Of a DNA stretch of 64,000 bases, positions 48,640-59,689 are shown piece by piece. The DNA is from Dipteronia dyeriana (taxonomy: Eukaryota; Streptophyta; Magnoliopsida; Sapindales; Sapindaceae). The stretch is from contig CM065301.1 of assembly GCA_032871835.1 (NCBI GenBank), positions 15,393,291 to 15,457,290 of the forward strand, in the 5' to 3' direction. The first letter of the stretch is position 1; each line of letters opens with the position of its first letter. A program made the translations under genes and the position numbers. The notes beneath the pieces are model-generated. The model searched no databases. It saw only the letters and a list, made by a program, of their open reading frames with translations, and had not been told where the DNA came from.

Positions 48640-49290
48640 AAATACCTCGAGCTTTTTTAAAAACTACTCAAGATTTTATTGTAACTCATCGAGCTTCTTT
48701 AAGAAGTACTCAAGATTTTGTTGCAACTCAACGAGCTTCTTTTAGAAGTACTCGAGATTTTCTTGGCAAGTTATCGAGTTTTTTTATCAACTTGATCAAG
48801 CTTTTTTAGCATTTCGTCGAGCTTTTTTATCAAGTTCCTGAGAAGTTTAAAACATCTAATTAAAAAAAAAACCCATTTCAAAAACCTCGAGTTTTTTAAA
48901 GAAGTACTCGAGATTTTGTTACAACTGATCGAGCTTTTTTTATAACTAATCGAGAATTTCTTGGCAACTAATCGAGCTTATTTGCCAACTGCATGATCGA
49001 GCTTTTTTTGGTAGTCTTCGAGCTTTTGTTTCAAGTTCCCAAAAAGTTTTTTCCTCGGCCCGAACTTTTTATAAAAAGGTCAGAGCCTTTTTCCAAATGC
49101 AACAACAATCTCGGAACCGTTGAAAAAAGCTTGAACCATTGTCATCGAAGCTCAGAACAGTATCAAAAAAGCTCAGAATAAGGAAAATAAAGCTCGGAAA
49201 AAAGGAAAAATAATCTCCGATCAGTGGCAAAAAAGCTATGAATAAGCAAAAAAAAGCTCGGCAAAAATAAAAAATAATCTCGATCACATT
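48640..49290. repeat. Right subterminal array of GAGCTTTTT motifs
   Basis: About 25 copies of 'tcgagcttttt' or its reverse 'aaaaaagctcgg'. From 48640 to about 49040 the motif is read on the plus strand, often alternating with 'actcgagattttgttgcaac'. From about 49120 to 49290 it is read on the minus strand. The change of orientation inside one array is clear by eye. Confidence 0.85.
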
Positions 49291-49625
49291 CTGGGTTTTA
49301 CAAGCTCATAAACGGATGAATACATGATAAACCCACTCAGAAATACATGTAAATATAAGATCGTAAAGGAATGTTACCTGTAGATTGAAAGACTTCAAGA
49401 ATTTTTTTTGAAAACATGTTGGAATTGTAGATCGATCTTCACACGGCAATTTTGAAGAGACAATACAACTTTTCGTTTTTACAGAGTATATTCAAGAACA
49501 AAGACAACTTTTAAGGGTATTTTCACCAGTTCACCATAATATGTGCCTTTTAAACATAAGTTATTAAATGAATGATATCATCGTTACTCAACTTTAAAAA
49601 AGTGACTTTCTTCACTATTTCCACG

Positions 49626-49900
49626 TAAAAAAATACTATATATATATAATTTAGCCCGGGCAGTAAATATTTCTTGGGTTCGTCCATGATTTTGGTTGAA
49701 ATTTGGTTTAATTATTTGGGTTTTATAGCATTATTCTATCAATAAAGAGAATGATATTTGTTCAGGATAATTTTCCTGTAAAATATGTAATTATAAATAG
49801 TTGGTACTCATAATTTCAGATAACCAAACTTGAAAATAACAAAGTTTGGATATAATCAATTGTAATTTGTTAGTGTAATATATATATATATTTTTTTACA
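49626..49900 (-). other. 3' flank of the ALMT gene
   Basis: The region downstream of the ALMT stop on the minus strand. It holds a (TA)n run directly after the stop and no clear AATAAA at the usual distance. The MULE right end begins just beyond, so the gene's 3' flank is only about 280 bp. Confidence 0.45.
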
Positions 49901-52781
49901 TTACACTCCCAAATTATGTCGACCAGGAGCCACAGTCCCGGACGTGTTGATGAGCCCATTTTCTGGAATATTATTAGCTCTATTTGACGACTCATCATCA
50001 TTTACAGTAACCACAACATGGCCGGGGCAATCAACCATGCCATCAGATGGTCCTAACTCTGATTTTTCCGGTGAAACAGTCGCCTCAGGAGTCCGAAAAT
50101 TCACCATTGCTGCAAGTTCGTAAACGGATTCGGATATCTTTTCAGTGCAATTTACAACTTCAATGAGTAGGGAAGCTACAGTGGCCAGTGGAACCACTGC
50201 TAGTAGATCAGTGTCATCCCATATCCCAGATTTGAGCAAAGAGTCGAGGTTTTTGGTAGCAAATTTAGAGTTTTGGATGTGGGAATCCGCAGAGGATGGA
50301 TGGGTCATTTTTTTCATCGCCATTGCCAATTCTTTCAGTGCTTTGCCAGACTCCATGCTCATTTTTGTGCACATTTCCTCAATTTTGTTTCTGATTTCTG
50401 GTGATGTCTTCAAAAAATCAAAAAATGAAAGATAATATGAGTTATAGGCACGTGATCACTTAGTATGCATGAATGCACTTTAACATAATTCAGATATTCC
50501 TTTTTATTTTTTATATTTTACTTGCCCATACATTATTTTTATATTTCTTTACGTCTTTTTTTCAGGTTCTTACATTTGAGAATTACACGATGTATCTTCT
50601 TCTTTTCTTTTTTTTTATGAATCATACAATGTATCTAGACATCAATTATTGTGACTGAAAAAAAAATTGTATATATAGAATGCCCTATATATGTATGCAA
50701 TATATATATATATACACACTTGTGTGTGTATAAAAGAATATTTGTGTCATTATATATAAGAATATGACAAGAGTTATATGAATAATTAGAAATATACTTG
50801 GATTTGAGTAGTGTTGAGGTAGCCATTAAGGGCATCAATTCGATAGGCACATTGACGGGTGAGGGTTCCAAGTTGAAGGTAGTGGTTCCATGGATGCCGA
50901 AACTGAAACCGACCATGTCCTGGTTCCCATTTTGCAAAATTAGCCTGCCATTCATAAAAATATATATGGATTATCATCAGCAACATGAATATATATATCT
51001 AATCACATTTTAATTGGTACTCATGTCACGTGGCATGTTACTGATGTGATTTCCACCCCACGAATGTTTTGAGAAAGAGAAAAAGAGCTTTTTAGTACTC
51101 ACCAAGGATTCTTCACTGTTTTTTGAATTGAGAACACTTATATGTTCTTGCATAAATGATTTGGCATCTTCATTGTCTCCATTCTCTGATGTAAAGTATT
51201 CATTCCCAAATCCTGAAAGGTATATAGCCTTTTTATTTTAAGTGTTTTAAGTCATACTATAAAGAAAGATACAAAAGAAATGAAATGTTGATTAATCCTA
51301 TCAAACTATTTTTACATTTTCTTATTAAAAATTTAATAAAAATAATAATTATCTTTGAAGTCATTTATGCCTACTTGATATTTTCAATGTTTTTTATTTT
51401 TTTTAAGCATTACAATTTACAATTATTACACTAGTACAGTCGAACCTATCAAAATCAGACAATACATTATTCGGATATCTATTTCAATAAACCGGGAGAA
51501 AACTCCGCACACATATTTATAAAATATGTATGGTGAGACTCGAACCCTAAACCACCATTGTGGAAGGGAGGTCTCAACGCCATGGTATACTTGTGTATGC
51601 AATATGATTAATGCATGGTTTGGCGCACTAGCTAGCTAGTGTATTTTTGTTTTTATTACCTTCTAAGAAGTTTCCAAGCTTTTCAAGGTTGGCAGCAATG
51701 AGATTGTGAAGATCTTCACCAGCCCAAACAGGGCATATCAGAATGGAAATGATAACACAAGCAGAGCCACCTATGATAACGGTTGACAATCTCTTGTGAG
51801 CAAATTCCAATATTTCATCTTCTCGGAAACCCGACACCGATACCAAAGCGAATGTCAATATAAATATTAACAACCCATAATCATATCTTGCCTTCACCTT
51901 AGGAAAAAACCGAATAAATGTTGATGCCGCAGCTGCAACATATATACAATCACAAACTCAATCAGAAACCTTTTATAATTTCAGGTTTAACTAATATACT
52001 GAATCTGTAACTATACAAAATAGTTACAATTGAGACCTCATCTATTTTCAATATTTTTAGTTTTTATTTTTGTTTATAATTTCTCATTTATTTGAATCAT
52101 TGGATTTTAATCTAATAGCTCTGATTTACTCCAGTACAGTTCCTATCCATGTATACTAGCCACAACCCTAATATTTCAGGTACACAATCTATATTAATTT
52201 TACATATTGTGTTTTTAATACTTACCCTGGAGGAAGACAAAAACTCCAAGCAGTATGGGCTCACCAATATGTCCAGATAGGTCAGCCAGGTGATGGGCTC
52301 CAATTCCTAGAGCTCCAGCACACAATGTTGCCAATCCTCTGTTCAGACCTTTGCCTAGTGTGGCTCCTGCATAGCTTATACATGTCAGTATGACAGTATC
52401 ACAAACAAAATATTAATTGATTTATTAATTCTCTTAACATCATTATAATTAAGCTTAAAGAAATTCGACAAAGTCTTACTTACCTACAGAAAATTCGAAA
52501 ACTACAACCACAGTCATGACAGCCCACATAGCTGAAACACCAAAATTGTCATAGAGAGGTTGATAGTAGTACAACATGGAGACCAAAGAGAGTGCAAGTC
52601 CCACTTTGAGCGAGTGAATAACTCTTCTTGGGTCATCTTGCCCAAGTTTTATTATCTTCCAAGAAAACTCCACCACCTTTCCCATCAACTTCCCAGGCAA
52701 CGCTTTGAGCCATCGCCACAAGCGACCGATCAATCTCCCTGCAACTTTCTGATCATGGTTTACAGACTCCACCACTTCCAT
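49901..52781 (-). CDS. ALMT: Aluminium-activated malate transporter family protein, six exons
   Basis: An anion channel of the ALMT family, acting in a plant membrane and passing malate and other anions. Exons on the minus strand: 52781-52484, 52366-52226, 51932-51660, 51212-51103, 50944-50798, 50407-49901. All borders are GT-AG, the phases agree, and the coding length is 1476 bp (491 residues plus stop), usual for the family. Six hydrophobic segments lie in the first ~210 residues, including [20 protein letters not shown] (ends of exons 1-2) and [18 protein letters not shown]. The KWEPGHGRF segment at ~279 is the conserved WEP motif. The soluble C-terminal half is helical and ends in an acidic tail. 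The resemblance is closest to clade I (ALMT1/2/10-like) by eye. An in-frame ATG at 52868 would add 29 residues. I prefer 52781 because the TATA-like box at 52875 leaves no room for a leader before 52868. No lesion seen. Confidence 0.95.
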
Positions 52782-52874
52782 GGCCAATTTGCGTGAACAA
52801 ATTAAGAAATAGAAAAAAGAGAGAAATTGGATGGTGGGACTAGGAAGATGCTCAAAGAAGGCCTCCACTGACGT

Positions 52875-52883
52875 CTATATATA
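52875..52883 (-). promoter_or_regulatory. TATA-like box of the ALMT gene
   Basis: The minus strand reads 'ttatatatagacgtc' here, about 95 bp upstream of the preferred ALMT start codon. This distance suits a start of transcription near 52850 and a short leader. Confidence 0.5.
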
Positions 52884-54219
52884 AGAAGAAAAGCATATTC
52901 AGTTTTGGATTAAAATAAAACTTATAATATTTTCAATTATATATGGTGATGTGTTATAAGTGTCCTTTTTACATTGTGTACGGGTGCAAGTACTGAGAAA
53001 TTTGATCACTGAAATTAAGAATTTATGGTTTCAACTTGAACGTGAACTTGAAATTAGGTCTTGATGGATATCAAGTTGTTGTTACTTGTTACCCATTAAC
53101 TTTTTGATGGTGCACAGTGCGCACTTGTCCAAGTAAACTAGTAAAGTCTCATCATATCGCTATGGAAAATTGGGCAAGGCCACTTTCAACCTTCTTCATC
53201 TTTCTATATAGCTCTGGTACAATAATAGGTAAACGTAGCTACTGATCATGTATAAATGTATAAAGTGTAAACTATGAACTGTATCCCATTGTTCAAACAC
53301 TATAGGCCGAACTGTCATCGATGTGCCTCATAAATCATAATTAGCTTCTCATATAAATCCAAAAATGTTATTTATAATATATTTTCAAAAATAACATTAA
53401 GATTGAAACCATGAAAAAGTATCAACTACTAATACAGTTTTGTGTTCGATAGATCGAAAATCAAAGTTCTTCTTACGCGGGAGGCTATCTTCCAATAAAT
53501 TACCCTGATATTCCATGTATATCCAGCTAGATCAAACTCTTATCGAAATTATAAATAAAAACTCTTAACTTAATAGTCGTCTGTTAAAAATAATAATAAT
53601 AGTTGTATGTTTACTATTAACAATTGACCAGTCAAACACAATGAAATGTATCAATTCCTACTAAGTTACCAATTTTATCAATTAAACTAGTACTATTAAT
53701 CTTTGTTTATATGTTATAAACGAATTAAAATTGTAAAAATTCAAATAAAAACTTTAATGGAGATTAGACCAATCTCCATAGAGGAGTTTAGTTTTCCATA
53801 TCTCCTCCACTTTTCGAGGAGATCGAAACGGACATGGGAGATCTTCGTTAACGGAGAATAGACCAATCTCTTATTCTGTTTTAAAGGAGATCTAGAACTT
53901 AAATAATTTGTTTTATATATATATATATATATGTGGATGATGAAAATTGTCACCGTATCAATATCAGCATTCGGGCCTTCTAAGTCCCTTTGTAACCTCG
54001 AAGTTATAATAGGTTGCGATATAGTGAGGTATTGAAGGTGACTTCAATTCGACTATGTCCAATGTAAATAGTTATTATACAGTTTGGAATAGGATTTGGA
54101 CTTTGGAAGACCTAGAAAAAACTCGAGGGGTTATGTTCAGGTAGCCCATCAAACATCATCAAATAATACATTATTGTTGGAAAGTTAAAGAAGTCGGTTT
54201 TCTACGGAAATTTACGAAA
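52884..54219. other. ALMT upstream region and spacer
   Basis: No gene. Contains a (TA)n run near 53916-53932. A short palindromic stretch 'ggagattagaccaatctcc' (53759) is partly repeated as 'ggagaatagaccaatctc' (53855). Nothing else recognised. Confidence 0.45.
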
Positions 54220-54540
54220 CATGATTTTAAAGTCGGTATAAAAAGTTACGATTATTTAAGTGAGGAACTGTCCTTTTGAACAAACTCAAAAACTCCAAGA
54301 TCATAATATTTTCTCGATGAAAAAGACTGTTCAACTTACAACATGCTCAATCTATTTATCAACAGAGCTTAAGTCAATCTCTTTTCCAAAATTAACATCC
54401 TTTTGTTTTTGAAAATATAGTTAACATCGTTTTCATTCTATCTATTTTCCAATGTTGGATAGCTTTGGCAATGTCACTCAAATTGAAACTCTTATAAATA
54501 TGGATAAATATAAAAGATTAAAAAGAATTAACGCAACTAA
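54220..54540. repeat. Duplicated spacer segment, uninterrupted copy
   Basis: Matches 56370-56541 joined to 59878-60000: the words 'acttacaacatgctcaatct', 'aaaattaacatccttttg', 'ttttccaatgttggatag' and 'caaattgaaactct' occur in the same order in both. The second copy is interrupted by the retroelement nest at 56542-59877. This one shows the site without the insertion. Confidence 0.8.
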
Positions 54541-54756
54541 TTGTATTAGTGGGTTCTCACTTTCTCTTGGTACTTGCTATTCGTCCTTTGCAGAGTCGAA
54601 GGTAAGCATTCTTGCGATTCAAATCGAAGCTTCGCATGGATGGATTTATATTTCTTTAGAAAATATTCTATGTATGTATCTGTATACTTGTTTCAACGGC
54701 TCTAATTTTCTCCCTCCTCGGTTAATTAGGAATGACTGACTTTACTACAAAGTTTC
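54541..54756. other. Spacer
   Basis: No gene recognised. A short open frame over 54452-54739 lies mostly in the duplicated segment and shows no family. Confidence 0.35.
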
Positions 54757-56050
54757 TTAAATGACATTTTTTAGAGGTGGAATTTCAACACTGTTACTGG
54801 TTTAATAATTTATGTTTAAAAGACACATATTATGGTGAACGGATAAAAATACCCCCCAATAGCTGTTCCACATCAGATTTCTTTCATTCATTTTATAGTG
54901 ACATTTGTGAAGTAGAGAAAGAAATTCCCCGTTGAAACTCAATCAATCACTCGAACGGCGACGAAGTAGCGCTACGCAGACGCATCTGGGAGCGAGCTCT
55001 TTTTTATGGTCATTACTTAAAATGCTCGAAATGTAATTACAAAAGGTTCGGAGCCTTTAGTAAAAGTCTCGAAACCTTTAGTAAAAGTCTCGGAACCAAG
55101 CAGTAGGTTCGTGTTTTAAAAAGCACGAACCTTAAAAAAAAAATCTCGGAGCTGTAAAAAAAAAAAAAAAAAACTTCACCGCTTAAAAAAATGACTCGAA
55201 GCTGCAAAAAAAAAAAATTGGACCTTTCTTAAAAATGATCGGACACTACATAGTTTAACCAAACAAAGACATTGTAAGAAAAAGGTTTGGACACTGTTTT
55301 AAAAAGTACGAACCTTTGAAAAAAAAGTCTCGGGCAATGTTGCAAAAAGCTCGGAGCTGCAAAAAATAAAAAAAAAACTCTGTGGTTTGAAAAAAAACTC
55401 GAGGCTTTTATAAAATAGCTTGGACTTTTCACAAAAATGCTCGGACACTATAAAGTTTATCCAACCAAATTTTCCTAAAAAAAAGCTCGGATGTGTTTCA
55501 AAAAGTTTCGAATTTGGTTCAAAAAAGCTCGAAAATGTTTCAAAAGGTCTCGAAACTTCAAAGTTAAACAAACCTAATTTTCCTAAACAAAAAGCTCCAA
55601 AAAGCTCGGATTTAGGTTAAAAAAACTTGAAAATGTTTCAAAAAGTCTCGGAGACCCAGAAATTCATTTTCGTCAAAAAAAATCCATATTCTTCTTGGGG
55701 TTGGATAGGGTGAAGAAATTGATAAATTGTTACAAGACTCAGAATACCTTGTTGTGCTGAAACACGTCGACTTTCAGACAAGTTATAGATCGATTTTCAG
55801 ACAAGTTATAGATCGATTTTCAGACAAGTTATAGATCGATTTTCAGACAAGTTTATTGGAGAGAGAGAGAGAGAGGAGTTATTGCTTTCATTGATTAAAG
55901 TATGGAGATGGAAGTACAACGAAAATTAAAAATTGATTATTTAAGGACAATTTGGGCAGTTCACCATAATAGGTGCATGTTAAACTTAAGTTATTAAAGC
56001 AGTGATATCAGTGCAACATACAAAAAAAAATGACATTTCTCACAATTTCC
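54757..56050. mobile_element. Non-autonomous MULE derivative
   Basis: About 1.3 kb, with the same ends as the 9-kb MULE. On the left, 'ttatgtttaaaagacacata' then 'tatggtgaac' (54812-54840). On the right reversed, 'ttaagtttaacatgcac' then 'tattatggtgaac' (55990-55950). The outer right end reversed starts 'ggaaattgtgagaaatgtc'. Instead of genes it holds about 20 copies of the 'aaaaagctcgga' subterminal motif (55010-55660). No coding frame with a known domain. It could be moved by the MULE transposase in trans. Confidence 0.82.
55772..55852. repeat. Exact 23-bp tandem repeat
   Basis: The unit 'tttcagacaagttatagatc' plus 'gat' starts at 55772, 55795, 55818 and 55841 with a perfect 23-bp period, followed by a (GA)n run at 55858-55875. 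It lies inside the right part of the non-autonomous MULE. A single similar unit ('gtagatcgatcttcaca') is found at the matching place in the long MULE (about 49429). Confidence 0.92.
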
Positions 56051-56369
56051 ACAAGTTTTAATTAGCATGATGTGTTTCATGGTCACTCGTACCTATCGCA
56101 AAGGGAACTTGGTGGTGGATAAACTTTGCAAGGAAGGGTTAAAATTTTCAGATTTAATTTGATAGGATAAACCACTAAGTTGTATTCTTAAGTAGTTGCT
56201 CCTCAACTCCTGGGGTCATTGCTTTTAGATTCCAATATTTCCTTTTCCATCTCTTCTCTTTCTTAATAAAAATTTTGTTTTTCTAAAAAAAAGTAAAAAT
56301 ATCAAAAACATTATTTAGCATAACAAACTAATTAGATCCAACAAAATCACTAGTATAAGATAAAAATTA
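56051..56369. other. Spacer
   Basis: No gene or repeat recognised between the MULE derivative and the duplicated segment. Confidence 0.4.
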
Positions 56370-56700
56370 TGGTCGTTTAGGCTAGGAAAGGTCATTTTGA
56401 ACAAACGCAAAGTCTAAAAAAAATAAAACATAATATTTTCTGTATGGAAAAGATTGGTTAACTTACAAGATGCTCAATGTGTTTACCAACAAAACTGATT
56501 TAAGTCTTTCTCTTTTTCAAAATTAGCATCCTTTCGTTTTTTGTTGGGTTTACAACCAAAGTCCCACATTGGCTAGACATATGGATGATCTTGCTAGAAG
56601 TACGAAACTCACATTCTCCACATTGGTATGATATTGTCCACTTTGGGCTAAACTCGCACAGATTTGCTCTTGGGTCTCTACCCAAAAGGCCTCATACCAA

Positions 56701-57118
56701 AGATAAATATGAATTATCTGAAGGATAAATCCAACATAATATCTAAAATGATAAATACAAAGATAATACTTTGTTTAATCCTACATATCTTCCCTTAAAC
56801 CAAGTCCTTCATAGCTCGTCATGCCTAAAAACTTCTTAAGCATCTGAAAAATGTAAGCTTTGATACCAAATGTAAAAACTAACACACAAAACAATTTATT
56901 GAAGAACTGTTTATTGAATTGATTGATAACAATGAACTGATGCCAACTATTTATAGTAACTGGGATGAGGTAACATGATAACATCAAACCTCTAACTGAT
57001 AATTACAATAAAAATAAATCAATGATAATCCTAACTAAAGATAAATAGGAATTATCTGAAGGATAAATCCAACATAATATCTAAAATGATAAATACAAAG
57101 ATAATACTTGGTTTAATC
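56701..57118 (-). repeat. Copia LTR remnants with duplicated pol tail
   Basis: On the minus strand, after the RNase H stop (57119), the LTR runs from 'taggattaaaccaag' to 'tagtttttaca' (about 56872). A primer-site-like 'tttggtatcaaagc' follows. This joins directly to a second copy of the last ~25 codons of RNase H (stop near 56781) and a second, truncated LTR start (to 56701). The original gene has 'aaagctgacatttttcag' where the junction has 'aaagcttacatttttcag'. Confidence 0.82.
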
Positions 57119-58800
57119 CTACATAACTTCCCATAAACCAAGTCCTTTATAGCTTGTCATGCCCAAAGACTTCTTAAGCATCTGAAAAATGTCAGCTTTG
57201 AGCGGCTTCGTGAAGATGTCTGCAACCTGTTCCTCTGAACGGCAGTACTCGATCACGATCTCCTTGTCTTTCACTAAGTCACATATGAAGTGAAACTTGA
57301 TATCAATGTGCTGACTTCTACCATGGTAGATTGGATTCTTGGTCAGAGAAATGGTGGACTTGTTGTCGCAGTATATCACTGTGGGAGCATCCTGTTGATG
57401 CTTTAACTCATAAAGCATGTGACGCAGCCACACAGCCTGTGTAGCACCACCACCAGCTGCAATGTACTCAGCTTCTATTGTCGATAGAGCAACCACATAT
57501 TGCTTATTCGAAGACTAAGAAAATACTCCAGAACCAAGATGGAATGCAAATCCAGAGGTGATTTTCCTCTTTTCTGTATCACCTGCCCAGTCACTATCTG
57601 TATATCCAACAAGCTCGACTTTGTTAGCGGAAGAGTAAAAGATATCATCACCCAATGTACCTTTCATATATCGCAAGATACGCTTGCTAGCCTGCAAGTG
57701 AGATTGTCTTGGAGAATCCATGAACCTGCTAATAAGCCCAACTCCATAAGAAATATCAGGCCTAGTAGAAGTTAAGTATCTCAGACTTCTTACTAGCCTC
57801 CGAAAGATGGTAGCATCAACTCGCTCTCCAGACCCATCCTTCTCTAACTTTAACATTTCTTCAACTGGAGTCAGTATCAGCTTTCATCCCTCCATCTTGA
57901 ACTTTTTCAGCACATCACTAGCATACTTCTTTTGACACACAAAGATGCCTTTATCTGTCTGAGTCACCTCAATGCCGAGGAAATAGAACATCAACCCCAA
58001 ATCTGTTATCTCAAAATGACCAGTCATTGCACTTTTGAACTCTGCAATCATATTAGGGTTATTGCTGGTAATAATCAGATCATCAACATATAGGCACACA
58101 ATAAGAATATCTCCATGGGAGTTGGATTTGATATACAAAGTGTGCTCATAAGGATATCTCTGGAACTCATGCTGGATAAAATATGTGTTAATACGTGTAT
58201 ACCACGCCCTGGGTGCCTGTTTCAACCCATATAAGGCCTTCTTCAGCTTGTATACCTTATTTTATTGCCCTTTCTTTACATACCCTATAGGTTGCTGTAT
58301 GTAGACTTCCTCCCCTATCTCCCCATTCAAAAATACGGATTTCACATCCATCTGGAAGATTCTCCAGCGATTCTGTGCAGCAATAGACATAATCAAGCGA
58401 ACAATGTCAAGTCTGGCAACAGGAGCAAACACCTCAAAATAATTGATCCCTGGCTTTTGCTTGTAACTTTTTGCAACCAGACGTGCTTTATAGCGTTCCA
58501 CCTCACCATTTGGCTTGTATTTTGTCTTGTACACCCACTTAACACCAATAGGATGCTTTCCATCTGGCAAATCAGTAAGCTCCCATGTATTATTCTTCTC
58601 AATTGCACGAATCTCCTCATCTATTGCTTTCAACCAGTAATCATTACGAGCAGCACCTTCATAAGTGATAGGATCACAATCTGCAAATAGTGTAAAGTTC
58701 ACCAACTCTTCATCTGTTGGATCGTCGTCATTACTAAGAACACAATCCTGTAAACGAGCTGGCAATACCCGTTCACGTTGTGGACGACTGAAAGATTCTG
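57119..58800 (-). pseudogene. Ty1/copia reverse transcriptase and RNase H, 5'-truncated
   Basis: One continuous minus-strand frame, broken only by three stops (58264-58262, 57886-57884, 57517-57515). RT motifs: WVYKTKYKPNGEVERYKARLVAK, split near 58500 as WVYKTKYKPNG and RYKARLVAK, then QMDVKSVFLNG (Ser replaces the usual Thr/Ala), and YVDDLIIT near 58095. RNase H motifs: TDSDWAGD, the STIEAEY motif, and HIDIKFHF near 57300. It starts within the region between integrase and RT and lacks gag, protease and integrase. It is cut at 58800 by the flanking repeat. Confidence 0.92.
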
Positions 58801-58889
58801 CTCATACCAATGGAGATTATTTCCATACTTATATATCCAAGATCATTCTCATGTCTAGCCAATGTGGGACTTTGGTTGTAAACCCAACA

Positions 58890-59263
58890 ATAGTTTTTAC
58901 ATTTGGTATCAGAGCCGAATTCGAGGGCAGTAGGGTAGGGTTTAGGAGTTAAGAATCCAGGAGTGGTAGGCGGATCCTGGAGTTTGTAGTAGCAGTCAGC
59001 GACGCCGGACAGACCTCCACACAACCCACGTGCCGTCGAAAAGTGAGACAAGGTAGTCTTGCCGTTCGAAATCAGCCCACGAAGTAGTGACGAGTTGACT
59101 CATCTTGTCGTCCATTGCTTGACCGGAGTACATCGTCGTCGACCGAGAAAGTCATCGGAATCGTGACTTGTAGCGATCGTGTGACCAAGAGTCACAGACG
59201 AGAGGGAAAGCTGGAGAAGGTTTGGTGCGTTTGAAGAGCAGTAAAAGCAAAATTGGTTGGTGT
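58890..59263 (+). other. Copia-type PBS and leader piece
   Basis: On the plus strand 'agtttttacatttggtatca' followed by 'gagccg' (58893-58918) is an LTR end plus initiator-Met-tRNA primer site, the same LTR end as in the copia fragment but in the other orientation. The GC-richer sequence that follows looks like a retroelement leader or gag start without a clear frame. Confidence 0.5.
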
Positions 59264-59405
59264 ATGATCTTGGGTATATAAGTATGGAAATAATCTCCAT
59301 TGGTATAGGCCTTTTGGGTAGAGACCCAAGAGCAAATCCGTGCGGGCTTTACCGAAAGCGGACAATATCATATCAATGTGGAGAATGTGGGTTCCGTACT
59401 TCTAG

Positions 59406-59689
59406 CAAGTGGTATCAGAGCCGTGCCCCAGATATGGCCGAGACGTAGCCAATCCAAGCCAGGAGATGGTGGGCCCCAGGTAGCTCGCGATGGGTCCGTG
59501 ATGTTAGCTCTCGAGGCAAGAGATGCTCCAGATCTTCACATAAGACGTGTGCTCTGGCGCGGTGGAGAGGAGTAACCTCGATGGAGTAACCTCGATGGAG
59601 TGATTCCCCTAACATTGACGGATGGATGATCGCTTGAGGGGAGGCCCGGACCGTGAAGATAATGATGGTCCTTTGTTCGAGGGGAGGAT
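59406..59689 (+). other. Internal region of the TRIM-like element with PBS and PPT
   Basis: 'agtggtatcagagccg' (59407) directly follows an LTR end CTTCTAGCA: the primer-binding site for initiator Met tRNA. 'cgaggggaggat' (59679-59689) directly precedes the full LTR: the polypurine tract. Only about 285 bp lie between and no gene is encoded, which fits a TRIM. The words 'gtaacctcgatggagt' are tandemly doubled near 59571. Confidence 0.8.

Larger units (their letters stand above)
40620..49625. mobile_element. MULE carrying a Ulp1-like gene (KI/Kaonashi type)
   Basis: About 9 kb. Inverted ends are recognisable. On the left, 'atatgtttaaaaggtacc' then 'gaccaaaataccc' (about 40695-40740). On the right reversed, 'ttatgtttaaaaggcaca' then 'ggtgaaaataccc' (49560-49510). 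The right terminus reversed may begin 'ggaaatagtgaagaaag' (49622). The same ends occur on a short relative at 54757-56050. Inside are two convergent pseudogenes: a Ulp1-like peptidase with a DUF1985-type N-terminus on the plus strand, and a MuDR transposase on the minus strand. MULEs carrying Ulp1-like genes are known in plants (Kaonashi family). Dense GAGCTTTTT repeats sit inside both ends. I could not fix the left edge or a 9-bp target duplication. Confidence 0.88.
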
